Origin: Acidobacteriota bacterium | GTDB taxonomy: Bacteria; Acidobacteriota; Terriglobia; Terriglobales; SCQP01 | Assembly: GCA_004299485.1 (NCBI GenBank) | Contig: SCQP01000002.1 | Span: forward strand, 296,966-360,040 | DNA length: 63,075 nt | Direction of reading: 5' to 3' | In this document: one piece after another, positions 34,512 through 43,411 of the stretch | Position numbering within the stretch: the first letter of the stretch is position 1 | Layout of the letters: every line of letters begins with the position of its first letter | Translations under genes and position numbers: made by a program | The notes under the pieces: model-generated | Databases searched by the model: none | Told to the model about the DNA's origin: nothing | What the model saw: only the letters and a program-made list of their open reading frames with translations

Positions 34512-35222
34512 GTGGATCTGCACGGAAAAGTCGCTCTCGTCACGGGCTCGCACCGCGGCCTGGGCCGCGCTATCGCCGACGCATTGATCGCAGCCGGCGC
34601 CCAGGTCGCCGCCCATCAGCACACCGGCGGCGACTTTGCCGCCGATTTGGCCGCACCGGATGCGCCCACCGCACTCGTTGCCCGCGTCCTCGATCGCTTC
34701 GGCCGCCTCGACTACTTGGTCAACAACGCCGCCTACACGCCGCTCGTGCCCGAGCATCCGGCAGGGAACTGGGACGCCGTCCCCGGCTTCGACCTGGACC
34801 GCTTCGATAGAACCTTGGCGGTCAACCTCCGCGCCCCGCTGCAACTCGCCCTGGCTGCCGCCCAATCGCCTTCGCTCGCAGCCATTGTCAACGTCGGCAG
34901 CGGTAGTGCCGAGCGCGGCGACGGCAGCTCCGCCGAATTCGTCCTGAGCAAGGGCGCCATCCCCACGTTGACGCAATATCTCGCCCGCCGCCTCGCCCCC
35001 CGCGTCCGCGTCAACTGCTTCCTCCCCGGCCTGTTTGCCACCGAAGAAATCGCAGCCCGCGGCCCCAGCTTCGCCCCCCGCCGCCAGACGATCATCGACC
35101 GTACCCCCATGCGCCGCCTCGGCTCCCCTGCCGAAGCCGCCGAAACCATCCTCTTCCTGCTCGCAGGCAACGCCTTTATCACCGGTCAATCTCTTATGCT
35201 TGACGGTGGCTGGCATTTGTAG
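34512..35222 (+). CDS. Short-chain dehydrogenase-like protein lacking the catalytic Tyr
   Basis: This classical SDR fold of 236 aa has a cofactor loop TGSHRGLG (11-18), NNAAYTP (71-77) and the late PGLFATEE. The Ser is present (about 130), but the YxxxK motif reads F143-VLS-K147, with the codon TTC. Loss of the tyrosine would abolish normal hydride-transfer catalysis, so the protein may bind a ligand or regulate and not reduce. Alternatively, the reaction may differ. The GTG start has TACAAT 6 nt upstream. Confidence 0.85.
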   Translation: MDLHGKVALVTGSHRGLGRAIADALIAAGAQVAAHQHTGGDFAADLAAPDAPTALVARVLDRFGRLDYLVNNAAYTPLVPEHPAGNWDAVPGFDLDRFDRTLAVNLRAPLQLALAAAQSPSLAAIVNVGSGSAERGDGSSAEFVLSKGAIPTLTQYLARRLAPRVRVNCFLPGLFATEEIAARGPSFAPRRQTIIDRTPMRRLGSPAEAAETILFLLAGNAFITGQSLMLDGGWHL

Positions 35223-35246
35223 CGTACCTCCGCTATCCTAAGCCCC

Positions 35247-38200
35247 ATGCGGAAACTCCTGCCTCTTGTGTGTCTCGCCTTCGGCCTCACTCTCGCCGCA
35301 CAAACGTCTGGCCAGCCGCCTGTCGTTCTCGCTCAGGTGGCCAAGAAGGCGCCGCCCAACCAGCCCGACCTGACCAAAACCCCCACCCTCTTCGTCGTCG
35401 GCTACGCCCACCTCGACACTGAATGGCGCTGGGACTATCCGCAAGTCATCAATGACTACCTCAAGGCCACGCTCGACAAGAACTTCGCTTTGTTCAAGAA
35501 ATATCCGCACTACATCTTCAACTTCACCGGCTCCAACCGTTTCGAGATGTTTCAGGAGTATTACCCCAAGCGCTTCGCCGAGCTCAAAAAATACGTGGCC
35601 GAGGGCCGCTGGTTTCCCGGCGGCGCCTCGGTCGAAGAAAACGATGTCAACAGCCCCAACGCCGAAAGCATCATCCGCCAGGTCCTTTACGGCAACGAAT
35701 ACTTCCGCAAAACCTTTGGCAAATACGCCGTCGACTACATGCTCCCGGACTGCTTCGGTTTTCCTGCCTCGCTGCCCAGCATCCTTAGCGCCGCCGGCAT
35801 CATCGGCTTCTCCACGCAAAAGCTGAACGCCTACTGGCAGCCCGCTGCCCGCGTCGGTGGTCCCGATTCGGCCGAAAAAACCCCCGAAGGCATTCCCTTC
35901 AACGTCGGTATCTGGACCGGCCCCGACGGCCGCAGCATCATCGCCGCGGTCAACCCCGGCAGCTACGACGGGGGCGACAACACTGACCTCAGCACGGATC
36001 CGCTCACCCGCCTCGTTCCCTACGGCCACGGCCTCGATCCCGTCACGATTGACGGCCGCCTCACCGGTATCTACGACGACTACCATTACGTCGGCACCGG
36101 CGACATTGGCGGAGCGCCCCGCGAACACGCCGTCAAGGTCATGGAAGCCACGATTGCTCACAATAACGTCTCGCTGAAGAAGGGCGAGCCAGCGGTTCAG
36201 GTCGGCAATGGCCCTATTCACGTCACCTGGTCCGACGATGACACCATGTTCCTCGACATGGACCATATAAACCTCTCACGCCTGCCGCGCTACACCGGAG
36301 ACCTCGAGCTCATCAACCACTCCGCCGGTTCGCTCACCTCCGAAGCCGCACACAAGCGCTGGAACCGCGAGAACGAAATCCTCGCCCACGCCTCGGAAGT
36401 TGCCTCCGTCGGCGCCCAACTTCTTGGTCAGCCCTACCCGCAAAAGCGCCTCACCCACGCCTGGCGTCTGCTGCTCGGCGGCCAGTTCCACGACATTATG
36501 GCCGGCACCGCCGAAGCCAGCTCCTACAAATATTCCTGGAACGACGACATCATTGCTGCCAACAACTTCGCCTCGGCGCTGACCTCCGGCAGCAGCGCCA
36601 TCGCGCAGCAGCTCGATACGCGCGTCTCCGGCACCCCCGTGGTTGTCTTTAATTCCCTCAACATCTCGCGCAACGATCCCGTCTCCGTTAGGGTTCCGCT
36701 GCCAGCAGGCACGCCCGCGGTTCGCGTCACGGGTCCCGGCGGCCGCGTCGTTCCCGCGCAGCTCGACGCCAACGGCAGGGTCGTCTTCATCGCGTCTGTC
36801 GTACCTACAGGCTACGCGGTCTATAGCATTGCTCCGGCGCAGCACGACAACCCGTCGCAACTTAAGGTGACCGACCACTCCCTCGAAAACGCCCGCTACC
36901 GCGTCTCGATCGATGCTGCCGGTGACGTTTCCAGCATCTTCGACAAAACCCTCAACCGCGAGCTCCTGCGTGCCCCCATGCGTTTCTCCTTCCAGACCGA
37001 AGATCCCACCGTCTGGCCCGCCTGGAACATGGACTGGGATGATCAGAACAAGCCCGCGCGCGCCTACGTCTCCGGCCCCGCCCAAATCAAGATGATCGAG
37101 AACGGCCCTGCCCGCGTCACCGTCCAGATCACGCGTGACAGCCAGGGCTCGCACTTCGTCCAAACCGTCAGCCTCGCCGCCGGCGCCCAGCGCGTCGTTT
37201 TCGGCGCTGATGTGGACTGGAAAACGCCCGAGTCCGCCCTCATGGCCGATTTCCCGCTGACCGCCTCCGACCCCACAGCCACCTATAGTTGGGACATCGG
37301 CACCATCCAGCGCGGCAACGACAATCCCCGCCAGTTCGAGGTCGCCTCGCACGAGTGGGTCGATCTCACCAATTCCGACGACGCTTACGGCGCCACCCTC
37401 CTCACCGACGTCAAAACCGGCTCCGACAAGCCCAACGATCACCTCCTGCGGCTGACCCTGCTCTACACTCCCGGCCTGCAGCGCCGTGATCTCGCCTACA
37501 GCGATCAAGCTACGCAGGATTGGGGCCATCACCACATCAAGTTCGGCCTCGCCGGTCACGCCGGCGACTGGCGCCAGTCGGACACCGAATGGCAGGCCTA
37601 CCGCCTCAACGTGCCGCTTTTCGCCTTCACGGCGCCCAGGCATTCCGGCCGCCTCGGCCGTAGCTTCTCGCTACTGCGCCTCAATAATCCGCGCGTCCGC
37701 GTCCTGGCTCTGAAGAAGGCCGAGCAGGGAAACGACGCCGTCGTGCGCTTGGTCGAACTCGACGGCCAGGACGAAGACAACGTCGCTCTCCACTTCGCCA
37801 CGCCCGCACTTTCGGTGCGTGAAATCAACGGTCAGGAACAGCCCATCTCTAAGCTCGGCCCGGTGCGCGTTTCCCACGGTACCGTCATCGCCAGCTTCAC
37901 CCCCTACCAACCCCGCACCTTCGCAGTCCATCTCGCTCCGCTTGGCCACGATGTGGTGCGCACCGCTTCGGTCGCGCTACCCTACGATCTTGCCGCGGCG
38001 ACGCCGGACCACACGATTTCAACCAACGGCTTTGACGGCAAGGGCGATAGCTACCCCGCCGAAATGCTCCCGCGCTCGCTCAACTACGCCGGCGTGCCCT
38101 TCACGCTCCCCGACCCCACCGGCAACGACGCCGTCATCGCCCGTGGTCAAACCATCCAGCTTCCCAAAGGTCACTTCACCCGCCTCTATCTGCTGGCCTC

Positions 38201-38708
38201 CTCCCTTGACGATCAGACCGCTAATTTCACCGTCGGCCGCACGACCGTCCCGCTCGCAATCCAGAACTGGATGGGCCTCATCGGCCAGTGGGATTACCGC
38301 AACTGGACCTACATCCAAACCCCTCACGGCGACCGCCAGGGTCAATCCCACCCCTACATGCACGCGCTTTACGCCGGTCTGCATTCCGGCTACATCAAGC
38401 GCGCTCCGGTCGCCTGGTTCGCCAGCCATCACCACCTGCCCAATGGTGCCAACGACGCCTACAGCTTCTCGTATTTATTTGGCTACGAAATCAACCTGCC
38501 GCCGGACGCGACCACCCTCACGCTGCCCAACAATCCCGCGATCCGCATCTTCGCCGCCGCCGTCGCCTCCGGCGACGTTCCCCTACGTCCGGCGCACCCC
38601 CTCTATGACGTTCTCCCCTACAAAAACGCCGACCGCTCGCTGCTCTACATCCAGAGCGCCGGCCCCGATGCGCAGTGGTATCGCTCTACGTCCGCTAGGG
38701 TACATTAA
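35247..38708 (+). CDS. Exported alpha-mannosidase-like glycoside hydrolase (GH38)
   Basis: This large hydrolase of 1153 aa has a signal peptide (about 1-20). The zinc-binding motif GYAHLDTEWRW (His55, Asp57) and the predicted nucleophile Asp168 in DYMLPDCFGFP match family GH38. The middle domain (about 360-400) and C-terminal beta-sandwich region (about 480-900) follow the family order. A further beta domain extends to 1153, longer than minimal GH38 enzymes. The likely substrate is an alpha-mannoside in the periplasm or outside. TATCCT is 7 nt before the ATG. Confidence 0.9.
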   Translation: MRKLLPLVCLAFGLTLAAQTSGQPPVVLAQVAKKAPPNQPDLTKTPTLFVVGYAHLDTEWRWDYPQVINDYLKATLDKNFALFKKYPHYIFNFTGSNRFEMFQEYYPKRFAELKKYVAEGRWFPGGASVEENDVNSPNAESIIRQVLYGNEYFRKTFGKYAVDYMLPDCFGFPASLPSILSAAGIIGFSTQKLNAYWQPAARVGGPDSAEKTPEGIPFNVGIWTGPDGRSIIAAVNPGSYDGGDNTDLSTDPLTRLVPYGHGLDPVTIDGRLTGIYDDYHYVGTGDIGGAPREHAVKVMEATIAHNNVSLKKGEPAVQVGNGPIHVTWSDDDTMFLDMDHINLSRLPRYTGDLELINHSAGSLTSEAAHKRWNRENEILAHASEVASVGAQLLGQPYPQKRLTHAWRLLLGGQFHDIMAGTAEASSYKYSWNDDIIAANNFASALTSGSSAIAQQLDTRVSGTPVVVFNSLNISRNDPVSVRVPLPAGTPAVRVTGPGGRVVPAQLDANGRVVFIASVVPTGYAVYSIAPAQHDNPSQLKVTDHSLENARYRVSIDAAGDVSSIFDKTLNRELLRAPMRFSFQTEDPTVWPAWNMDWDDQNKPARAYVSGPAQIKMIENGPARVTVQITRDSQGSHFVQTVSLAAGAQRVVFGADVDWKTPESALMADFPLTASDPTATYSWDIGTIQRGNDNPRQFEVASHEWVDLTNSDDAYGATLLTDVKTGSDKPNDHLLRLTLLYTPGLQRRDLAYSDQATQDWGHHHIKFGLAGHAGDWRQSDTEWQAYRLNVPLFAFTAPRHSGRLGRSFSLLRLNNPRVRVLALKKAEQGNDAVVRLVELDGQDEDNVALHFATPALSVREINGQEQPISKLGPVRVSHGTVIASFTPYQPRTFAVHLAPLGHDVVRTASVALPYDLAAATPDHTISTNGFDGKGDSYPAEMLPRSLNYAGVPFTLPDPTGNDAVIARGQTIQLPKGHFTRLYLLASSLDDQTANFTVGRTTVPLAIQNWMGLIGQWDYRNWTYIQTPHGDRQGQSHPYMHALYAGLHSGYIKRAPVAWFASHHHLPNGANDAYSFSYLFGYEINLPPDATTLTLPNNPAIRIFAAAVASGDVPLRPAHPLYDVLPYKNADRSLLYIQSAGPDAQWYRSTSARVH

Positions 38709-38722
38709 TAAGAGGAGGGCTC

Positions 38723-39271
38723 ATGTCCACAGTTTGGAATATCGATCCGGTTCACACGCACGTGCAGTTCAGCGTGCGCCACATGATGGTCAGCAACGTC
38801 AAAGGCCGTTTCGCTAAATCCAGCGGCACGGTCACGCTCGATGAGTCCGACTTCTCCAAATCGAAAGTGGACGTCGAGATCGACGCGGCTAGTTTGGAAA
38901 CCCAGGAGCCACAGCGCGACGCACATCTCAAAAGCGCTGATTTCCTCGAAGTCGCCAAATACCCCAAACTCACCTTCCGCTCCAACAGGATTACCCCACA
39001 GGGCACCGAGGGAGCTTACACCATGTCGGGTGACCTGACCATCCACGGGGTCACCCACCCGGTCTCTCTCTCTGTCGACGCGCCCGGCCCTGCAGTCAAA
39101 GATCCCTGGGGTGGCGTCCGCCGCGGCTTTGAAGCCACGGGCGAAATCAGCCGCAAAGAATGGGGCCTCGTCTATAACCAGGCCCTGGAAGCCGGCGGTG
39201 TCGTCGTCGGCGATAAAGTCAAAATCAGCCTCGAAGTCGAACTCATCAAAGCCCAGGAAAAGGCCGCCTAA
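38723..39271 (+). CDS. YceI-family lipocalin-like protein
   Basis: This 182-aa protein has the YceI beta-barrel signature: WNIDPVHTHVQFSVRHMMVSNVKGRF at the start, DAHLKSADFLEVAKYPKLTF in the middle and the late EWGLVYNQALEAGGVVVGDKVKI. Family members bind isoprenoid or polyprenyl chains. No signal peptide is visible, so this one should be cytoplasmic. A good Shine-Dalgarno (GAGGAGGG) sits 7-10 nt upstream, 14 bp after the mannosidase stop. Confidence 0.92.
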   Translation: MSTVWNIDPVHTHVQFSVRHMMVSNVKGRFAKSSGTVTLDESDFSKSKVDVEIDAASLETQEPQRDAHLKSADFLEVAKYPKLTFRSNRITPQGTEGAYTMSGDLTIHGVTHPVSLSVDAPGPAVKDPWGGVRRGFEATGEISRKEWGLVYNQALEAGGVVVGDKVKISLEVELIKAQEKAA

Positions 39272-39504
39272 CAAGGCAGCGCACTCACGTCTCCGCCCGC
39301 AGCATAGTCCAGCATCTTGCGGTCGCGGGTGACAAGCGTGTAGCCCAGGGTGCGGGCGGTCGCAATCAAAATGCGGTCGGCGGGGTCGTTGGCCGGCCGG
39401 TTGGGCGCGGTAGGGAGAACACTGACGGCTACCAGCACTTCCGGCGGCAAAGGAGCAACTTTCATTCCCGGCAGCGAGGTCAACCGCCGTTCCTGTCCCG
39501 CCAT
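39268..39504 (-). pseudogene. C-terminal fragment of a PIN-domain (VapC) toxin
   Basis: The frame encodes only the last half of a PIN domain: NDPADRILIATARTLGYTLVTRDRKMLDYA is the typical C-terminal Asp-containing helix and strand. The N-terminal catalytic Asp and Glu are absent, and the sequence beyond 39504 is the PadR promoter, not more toxin. No antitoxin gene is adjacent. It is probably a decayed toxin. Expression cannot be excluded. Confidence 0.6.
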
Positions 39505-39520
39505 CCTGGACAGCCAGGAA

Positions 39521-39530
39521 ACATATATGT
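39521..39530. promoter_or_regulatory. Palindrome upstream of the padR gene, putative PadR operator
   Basis: ACATATATGT is a perfect 10-bp palindrome 14 bp before the padR start. A related 'acatatg' covers the start codon itself. PadR proteins commonly bind ATGT/ACAT-type inverted sites and repress their own operons, so autoregulation of the PadR-ADOP pair is plausible. Confidence 0.5.
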
Positions 39531-39543
39531 ATCATCCACACAT

Positions 39544-39876
39544 ATGGGCAATGAACTGGACAAGCGCGGCAGCGCCGAAGTCCTCATCCTCGCCATGCTC
39601 GAAGCCCGTCCCCGCCACGGCTATGAGCTGGCGCAATTGATCGAGCAGCGTTCCGGCGGCGCCGTCGACTTTCACGCCGCCTCGCTCTATCCGCTCCTCT
39701 ACCGCCTCGAGCGCCGCGGCCTGCTCGCCGCCCGCTGGGTCGAAAAGGCGGGCGAGCGCCGCCGCCGCTTCTACCGCCTCACCGCGGCAGGCCGCAAAGC
39801 GCTCGCGTCCGAGCGTCAAAGCTGGGCCCGCTATCTGGACGCCATGCAAGCTCTTTTGCGCCCCGAAAGGTCCTGA
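39544..39876 (+). CDS. PadR-family transcriptional regulator
   Basis: This 110-aa winged-helix protein has AEVLILAMLEARPRHGYELAQLIEQRSGG and the recognition region FHAASLYPLLYRLERRGLL, followed by the beta wing (AGERRRRFYRLTAAGRKAL). It is the short PadR form almost always found in front of ADOP permeases. It ends 2 bp before the permease start. It probably represses the operon and is released by a small hydrophobic or antibiotic-like ligand. Confidence 0.93.
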   Translation: MGNELDKRGSAEVLILAMLEARPRHGYELAQLIEQRSGGAVDFHAASLYPLLYRLERRGLLAARWVEKAGERRRRFYRLTAAGRKALASERQSWARYLDAMQALLRPERS

Positions 39877-39878
39877 CC

Positions 39879-42479
39879 ATGGACTGGTCACGTTACGTCC
39901 GCGAGCGCCTGCACCTGTCCGAACTCGATCCCGCCCGCGAGGCTTCCATCGTCGCCGAACTCGCCCAGCAGCTTGAGCAGGCGGCCCGCGCCGGCCGCGA
40001 CCCCGAGCGCGAAATCCCCGACTGGCCCGCGCTCGCCCGCAAAATCGAGCGCGAAGCCGCGCCCGCGTCCGAGCGCTGGGCCGCCGCCAGTGACCTCGTC
40101 CGCGACCTGCGCCACGCCTTCCGCACCTGGCGCGCTCCCGGCTTCGCCATCATCGCCATTCTTACCCTGGCCCTGGGCATCGGCGCCAATACCGCCATGT
40201 TCAGTTGGGTCAATGCCGAACTCCTCGCCGCTCTTCCCTATGCTCACTCCGGCCGCTTGCTCATCCTCAACGAGTGGGCCGACGGCCGCAAGGTCAGCGT
40301 CAGTTTTCCCGACTACGTGAGCTGGCGCCAGGACAATCGCAAAGGGCAGGGAAGTTTTGTCCAAATGGCATGGGTCCAGTGGTTCAGCACTGATCTCAGC
40401 GGTGCCGGCGCGCCCGAGGTCGTTGCCTCCGCCGGTGTCTCGGCCAATTACTTCTCCACGCTCGGCATCCTTCCCGTGCTTGGCCGCAGCTTCAGCCCCG
40501 GCGCCGACAGCGGCGCGGCCAAGCACGAAGCCGTCATTACCTGGGCGCTCGCCCACCGCCAATTCGGCACCGCTGCCAACGCGGTCGGCAAGACCATCAA
40601 TCTTGATCAGAAGCAGGCCTACGCCATCGTCGGCATCCTGCCGCCCCAGTACCGCGACCCCAACCAGACCCTCGTGTTCCTGCCCGACGGCCTACAGCTC
40701 AAAAACAACGCCGACCGCGGCAATCGGGGCGACAGCGCCGTTATCGGCGAACGCAAACCCGGTGTAACCGTCGCCACCGCCGCCGCCGAAATGCGCGCCG
40801 AATCCGCCCGCCTCTCCGCCGCTTATCCCGACGATAACAATGTCGGCTCCATCGTTGCCCCACTGCGTTCTGCCTTCGTCGGCAACGACGCGCCCATGCT
40901 CTGGCTCCTGCTTGGCGCTGTCGGTCTCGTCCTGCTCATTGCCTGCGCCAACGTGGCCAACCTCATGCTCACCCGCACCGCCGCCCGCCAGCAGGAGTGG
41001 TCTGTCCGCTCCGCCCTCGGCGCCGGCCGCGCCCGCCTCGTCCGTCAGTTGCTCGCCGAGAGCCTGGCCCTCGGCTTGGTCGGCACCGCCTGCGGCCTGC
41101 TCGTCGCTTGGGCCGGAATGCGCGGCCTCGCCGCCCTCATGCCCATCGCCGCCAAGGAAGTCGTCGCGCTCAGCCTCAACCCAACCGTCCTCGCCTTCAC
41201 CGTCGTGGCTGCCCTCATCGCGATCGTTCTCTTCGGTCTCGGCCCCGCGCTCACCGCCTCGCGTCCTGTCGCTGCCGGACGCGGCAATGCCGGCCTTGGC
41301 TGGCGCGCCCGCCGCGAAGCCTTGCTGGTCGCCGAGGTCGCCCTCGCCCTCATGCTCACCGCCGCCGCCGGTTTGTTGCTACGCAGTTTTGCCAATCTCG
41401 TGGCTGTGAACCCCGGCTTCCAGCCCAGCAGTGTGCTTACCGTCAGCCGCCGCCTCGCCGGCCCGCACTACACCAACGACCCCGCCGTATTGCAGTTCGA
41501 GCAGCAAGCCCTCGCTCGCTACGCTGCCTTGCCCGGCGTAGACGCCACCGCCATCGGCACCAATCTCCCGCTCACCGGCAGCCACAGCCGTACCGATGTC
41601 AGCATCGTCGGCCGTCCGCTCCCGCAGCGGGGTCATTACCCCCACCCCGATCTCCACGAGATCAGTCCCGGTTATCTGCCCGCTATGGGACTACCGCTGC
41701 TCTCTGGCCGTAACTTCGATGCCACTGACACAACGAACTCGCCCGCCGTCGTGCTCATCAGCGAACACTTCGCGCGCCTCTCCTGGTCCAAGCCCGGCGA
41801 TGCCTTGGGCCAGCAGCTCTGCTGCGGCCGCAAAGACGCACGCCTCACCATCATTGGTATCGTCGGCAACACCCGCCAGTACGGTCTGAACTCACCTGCA
41901 AACATCGAGCTTTATCTCCCCTTCACGCAGTATCCGCCCCAGCACCCGACGTTCGTTCTGCGCACTAGTGTCCCGCCGCTCACGCTGGCTCACGAAGCCA
42001 GCGCTATCTTTCACCGCCTCGATCCCAACCTGCCCGCGCCCGAAGTGCAAACCATGCAGCAGCTCCTCGCCGCCTCGGTCGGCCAGCCCCGCGCCATGCT
42101 CTGGCTGCTGGAAATTTTCGGAGCTCTCGCTCTCCTGCTCGCCGCCATCGGCATTTACGGCGTCGTCAGCTACGCCACCGAGCGCCGCACCGCCGAGATC
42201 GGCATCCGCATGGCTCTCGGCGCCAACCGCACCGCAGTCGCGCGCATGATCGGCGGCCAAACTTTGAAGCTCGTGGCCATCGGCATCGCCCTCGGCCTCG
42301 TCGGCGTCCTCACCCTCGGACACACCCTCAAGCTTTTGCTTTTTCAGGTCTCCGCCGCCGATCCGCTCGTCCTTGCGCTCGCTGCCCTGGTTCTGCTCGC
42401 CACCGGCACCCTCGCCTGCGCCATCCCCATCCGCCGCGCCACCCGCGTCGACCCCATCACCGCCCTCCGTCAGGAGTGA
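39879..42479 (+). CDS. ADOP-type ABC permease (acidobacterial duplicated orphan permease)
   Basis: This 866-aa protein has an N-terminal cytoplasmic helical region specific to ADOPs (about 1-70). A first transmembrane helix with ILTLALGIGANTAMFSWVN follows (about 88-110). Two MacB-type periplasmic domains and two sets of FtsX-like transmembrane helices (about 340-470 and 740-866) complete it. The duplicated core motif VANLMLTRTAARQQEW / IGIRMALGAN is visible. No cognate ATPase is adjacent (orphan). The last 23 bp overlap the convergent yqgE-like gene. Confidence 0.9.
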   Translation: MDWSRYVRERLHLSELDPAREASIVAELAQQLEQAARAGRDPEREIPDWPALARKIEREAAPASERWAAASDLVRDLRHAFRTWRAPGFAIIAILTLALGIGANTAMFSWVNAELLAALPYAHSGRLLILNEWADGRKVSVSFPDYVSWRQDNRKGQGSFVQMAWVQWFSTDLSGAGAPEVVASAGVSANYFSTLGILPVLGRSFSPGADSGAAKHEAVITWALAHRQFGTAANAVGKTINLDQKQAYAIVGILPPQYRDPNQTLVFLPDGLQLKNNADRGNRGDSAVIGERKPGVTVATAAAEMRAESARLSAAYPDDNNVGSIVAPLRSAFVGNDAPMLWLLLGAVGLVLLIACANVANLMLTRTAARQQEWSVRSALGAGRARLVRQLLAESLALGLVGTACGLLVAWAGMRGLAALMPIAAKEVVALSLNPTVLAFTVVAALIAIVLFGLGPALTASRPVAAGRGNAGLGWRARREALLVAEVALALMLTAAAGLLLRSFANLVAVNPGFQPSSVLTVSRRLAGPHYTNDPAVLQFEQQALARYAALPGVDATAIGTNLPLTGSHSRTDVSIVGRPLPQRGHYPHPDLHEISPGYLPAMGLPLLSGRNFDATDTTNSPAVVLISEHFARLSWSKPGDALGQQLCCGRKDARLTIIGIVGNTRQYGLNSPANIELYLPFTQYPPQHPTFVLRTSVPPLTLAHEASAIFHRLDPNLPAPEVQTMQQLLAASVGQPRAMLWLLEIFGALALLLAAIGIYGVVSYATERRTAEIGIRMALGANRTAVARMIGGQTLKLVAIGIALGLVGVLTLGHTLKLLLFQVSAADPLVLALAALVLLATGTLACAIPIRRATRVDPITALRQE

Positions 42480-43065
42480 CCCTCACTGCGGTCAGCCGCT
42501 CCCACAGCGTCACTGGCGCTGGATCGAATACGATCGCCGCCGTTGCCGTCTCGACCTTCCAATCCCCAGCGTTCAGTTCGCGCTTGATCTGTTCCGCGGT
42601 CCAGCCCGCGTAGCCTACGTACACGCGAAACGTCGCCCCCGCTTCGCGGGCGTTCAGCGCCAAATCCATCAGGTTCTTGTTGTTGCTGAAATACAACCCC
42701 GGCAGCACCTGGCGCGCCTCCCGCAACGGCCCGCTCGCTGCCACCAGGCAAAACATCAGCTTGTCGCCCACCGGTCCCCCCCAGTACGCCGTATCGCTCC
42801 GCCCCTGCGCTGAGGCCACGTCCGGAAACAGCGCCGCCAGCGGCTTATCCCCTGCCCGGTTCAGCACCAACCCCGCCGCCCCTTTCGCATCGTACCCAAT
42901 CAGCAAAATAACGGCATGCCGGAACTGCGCATTCGTGACCCGGGGACTCGCCACCAGCAATTTCCCCACTCCCGGCTGCTGCCCCGAAGCGCAGATCCCC
43001 ATCAGCACCACGATCCCAGCCGCCCGCGCGACCGACAGACTGACAGACCGATAGACCGTTCTCAC
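42457..43065 (-). CDS. Exported YqgE/AlgH-family protein
   Basis: This 202-aa protein has the YqgE core: GKLLVASPRVTNAQFRHAVILLIGYDAKGAAGLVLNR, YWGGPVGDK, and VYVGYAGWTAEQIKREL. An N-terminal segment VARAAGIVVLMGICASGQQ resembles a signal peptide, which is unusual because YqgE proteins are normally cytoplasmic. The GTG start at 43065 is inside a short 'gacagac' word repeat, so a shorter start cannot be excluded, but no internal Met precedes the core. Function is unknown in the family as a whole. Confidence 0.85.
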   Translation of the reverse strand: MRTVYRSVSLSVARAAGIVVLMGICASGQQPGVGKLLVASPRVTNAQFRHAVILLIGYDAKGAAGLVLNRAGDKPLAALFPDVASAQGRSDTAYWGGPVGDKLMFCLVAASGPLREARQVLPGLYFSNNKNLMDLALNAREAGATFRVYVGYAGWTAEQIKRELNAGDWKVETATAAIVFDPAPVTLWERLTAVRVTPDGGR

Positions 43066-43111
43066 AATTTAATTTTGTCCTGAAACCGCTGAGACTGTCG
43101 CCGCGAAATGT

Positions 43112-43225
43112 CTACACAATGTATTGCCGGCTCGCCCGAAAGAATACTTCCGGGTCCAGCCGCGCCTCCAGCGCCGGTTCAACCGGCGCGCTCAGCTTGG
43201 CCAGTGCCATGCTGGCATCACTGGT
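43112..43225 (-). pseudogene. Fragment resembling the end of a LytTR DNA-binding domain
   Basis: Between a TAA (43226-43228) and a TAG (43112-43114) on the minus strand lies a reading frame of 37 codons. Its end, ALEARLDPEVFFRASRQYIV, looks like the LytTR sequence that precedes the final strands of the domain (typically LEERL...FFRVHRSYIVN). It is too short to be functional, so it is probably the leftover of a deleted response-regulator gene. Confidence 0.35.
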
Positions 43226-43243
43226 TTACCAGCGGTGTGCATT

Positions 43244-43266
43244 CTGAAATACTGATCTACTGAAAT
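43244..43266. repeat. Single-ended CTGAAATACTG repeat
   Basis: These 23 bp match the right end of the four-helix-bundle element at 52958-52980 exactly. No partner end or gene remnant is seen within 200 bp. It lies in the adaptor spacer next to the LytTR-like fragment. Confidence 0.75.
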
Positions 43267-43378
43267 CCCCCTCACCCCCGTCCGAATCCGGACACCGGCA
43301 CGGCAAATCCGGACAGCCCCGCCCCCGCTCAGCCCCGCTAACCCCAAGAAAGTGAACTCCTTAGAGCCCTCTTGGAAC

Positions 43379-43394
43379 TGGCCCCCCACGTGCT
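43379..43394 (+). promoter_or_regulatory. Possible sigma-54 promoter upstream of the adaptor gene
   Basis: TGG-CCCCCCACGT-GC has the GG-N10-GC geometry of a -24/-12 promoter, with GG at 43380-43381 and GC at 43392-43393. It agrees with the consensus only partly (TGGCCC, GTGC). A TATAGT at 43399-43404, 7 nt before the ATG, is a competing ordinary -10. Confidence 0.35.
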
Positions 43395-43411
43395 TCCGTA
43401 TAGTCTTAGTT

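Larger units (their letters stand above)
43066..43411. other. Non-coding spacer between yqgE-like and adaptor genes
   Basis: This 346-bp spacer holds a 37-codon LytTR-like fragment on the minus strand (43112-43225) and a single CTGAAATACTG repeat end (43244-43266). Two copies of 'aatccggaca' occur near 43284 and 43310, and the adaptor promoter region begins about 43370. I see no intact gene. Confidence 0.6.

Noticed and set aside
33166-35216. Long antisense frames opposite the CoA-transferase and SDR genes
   Set aside because: They follow the codon bias of the real genes on the other strand and show no family motifs.
38705-39541. Minus-strand 278-codon frame over the yceI gene
   Set aside because: It covers a certain YceI gene and has no protein-family features. 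Only the 39268-39504 frame is kept as a PIN fragment.
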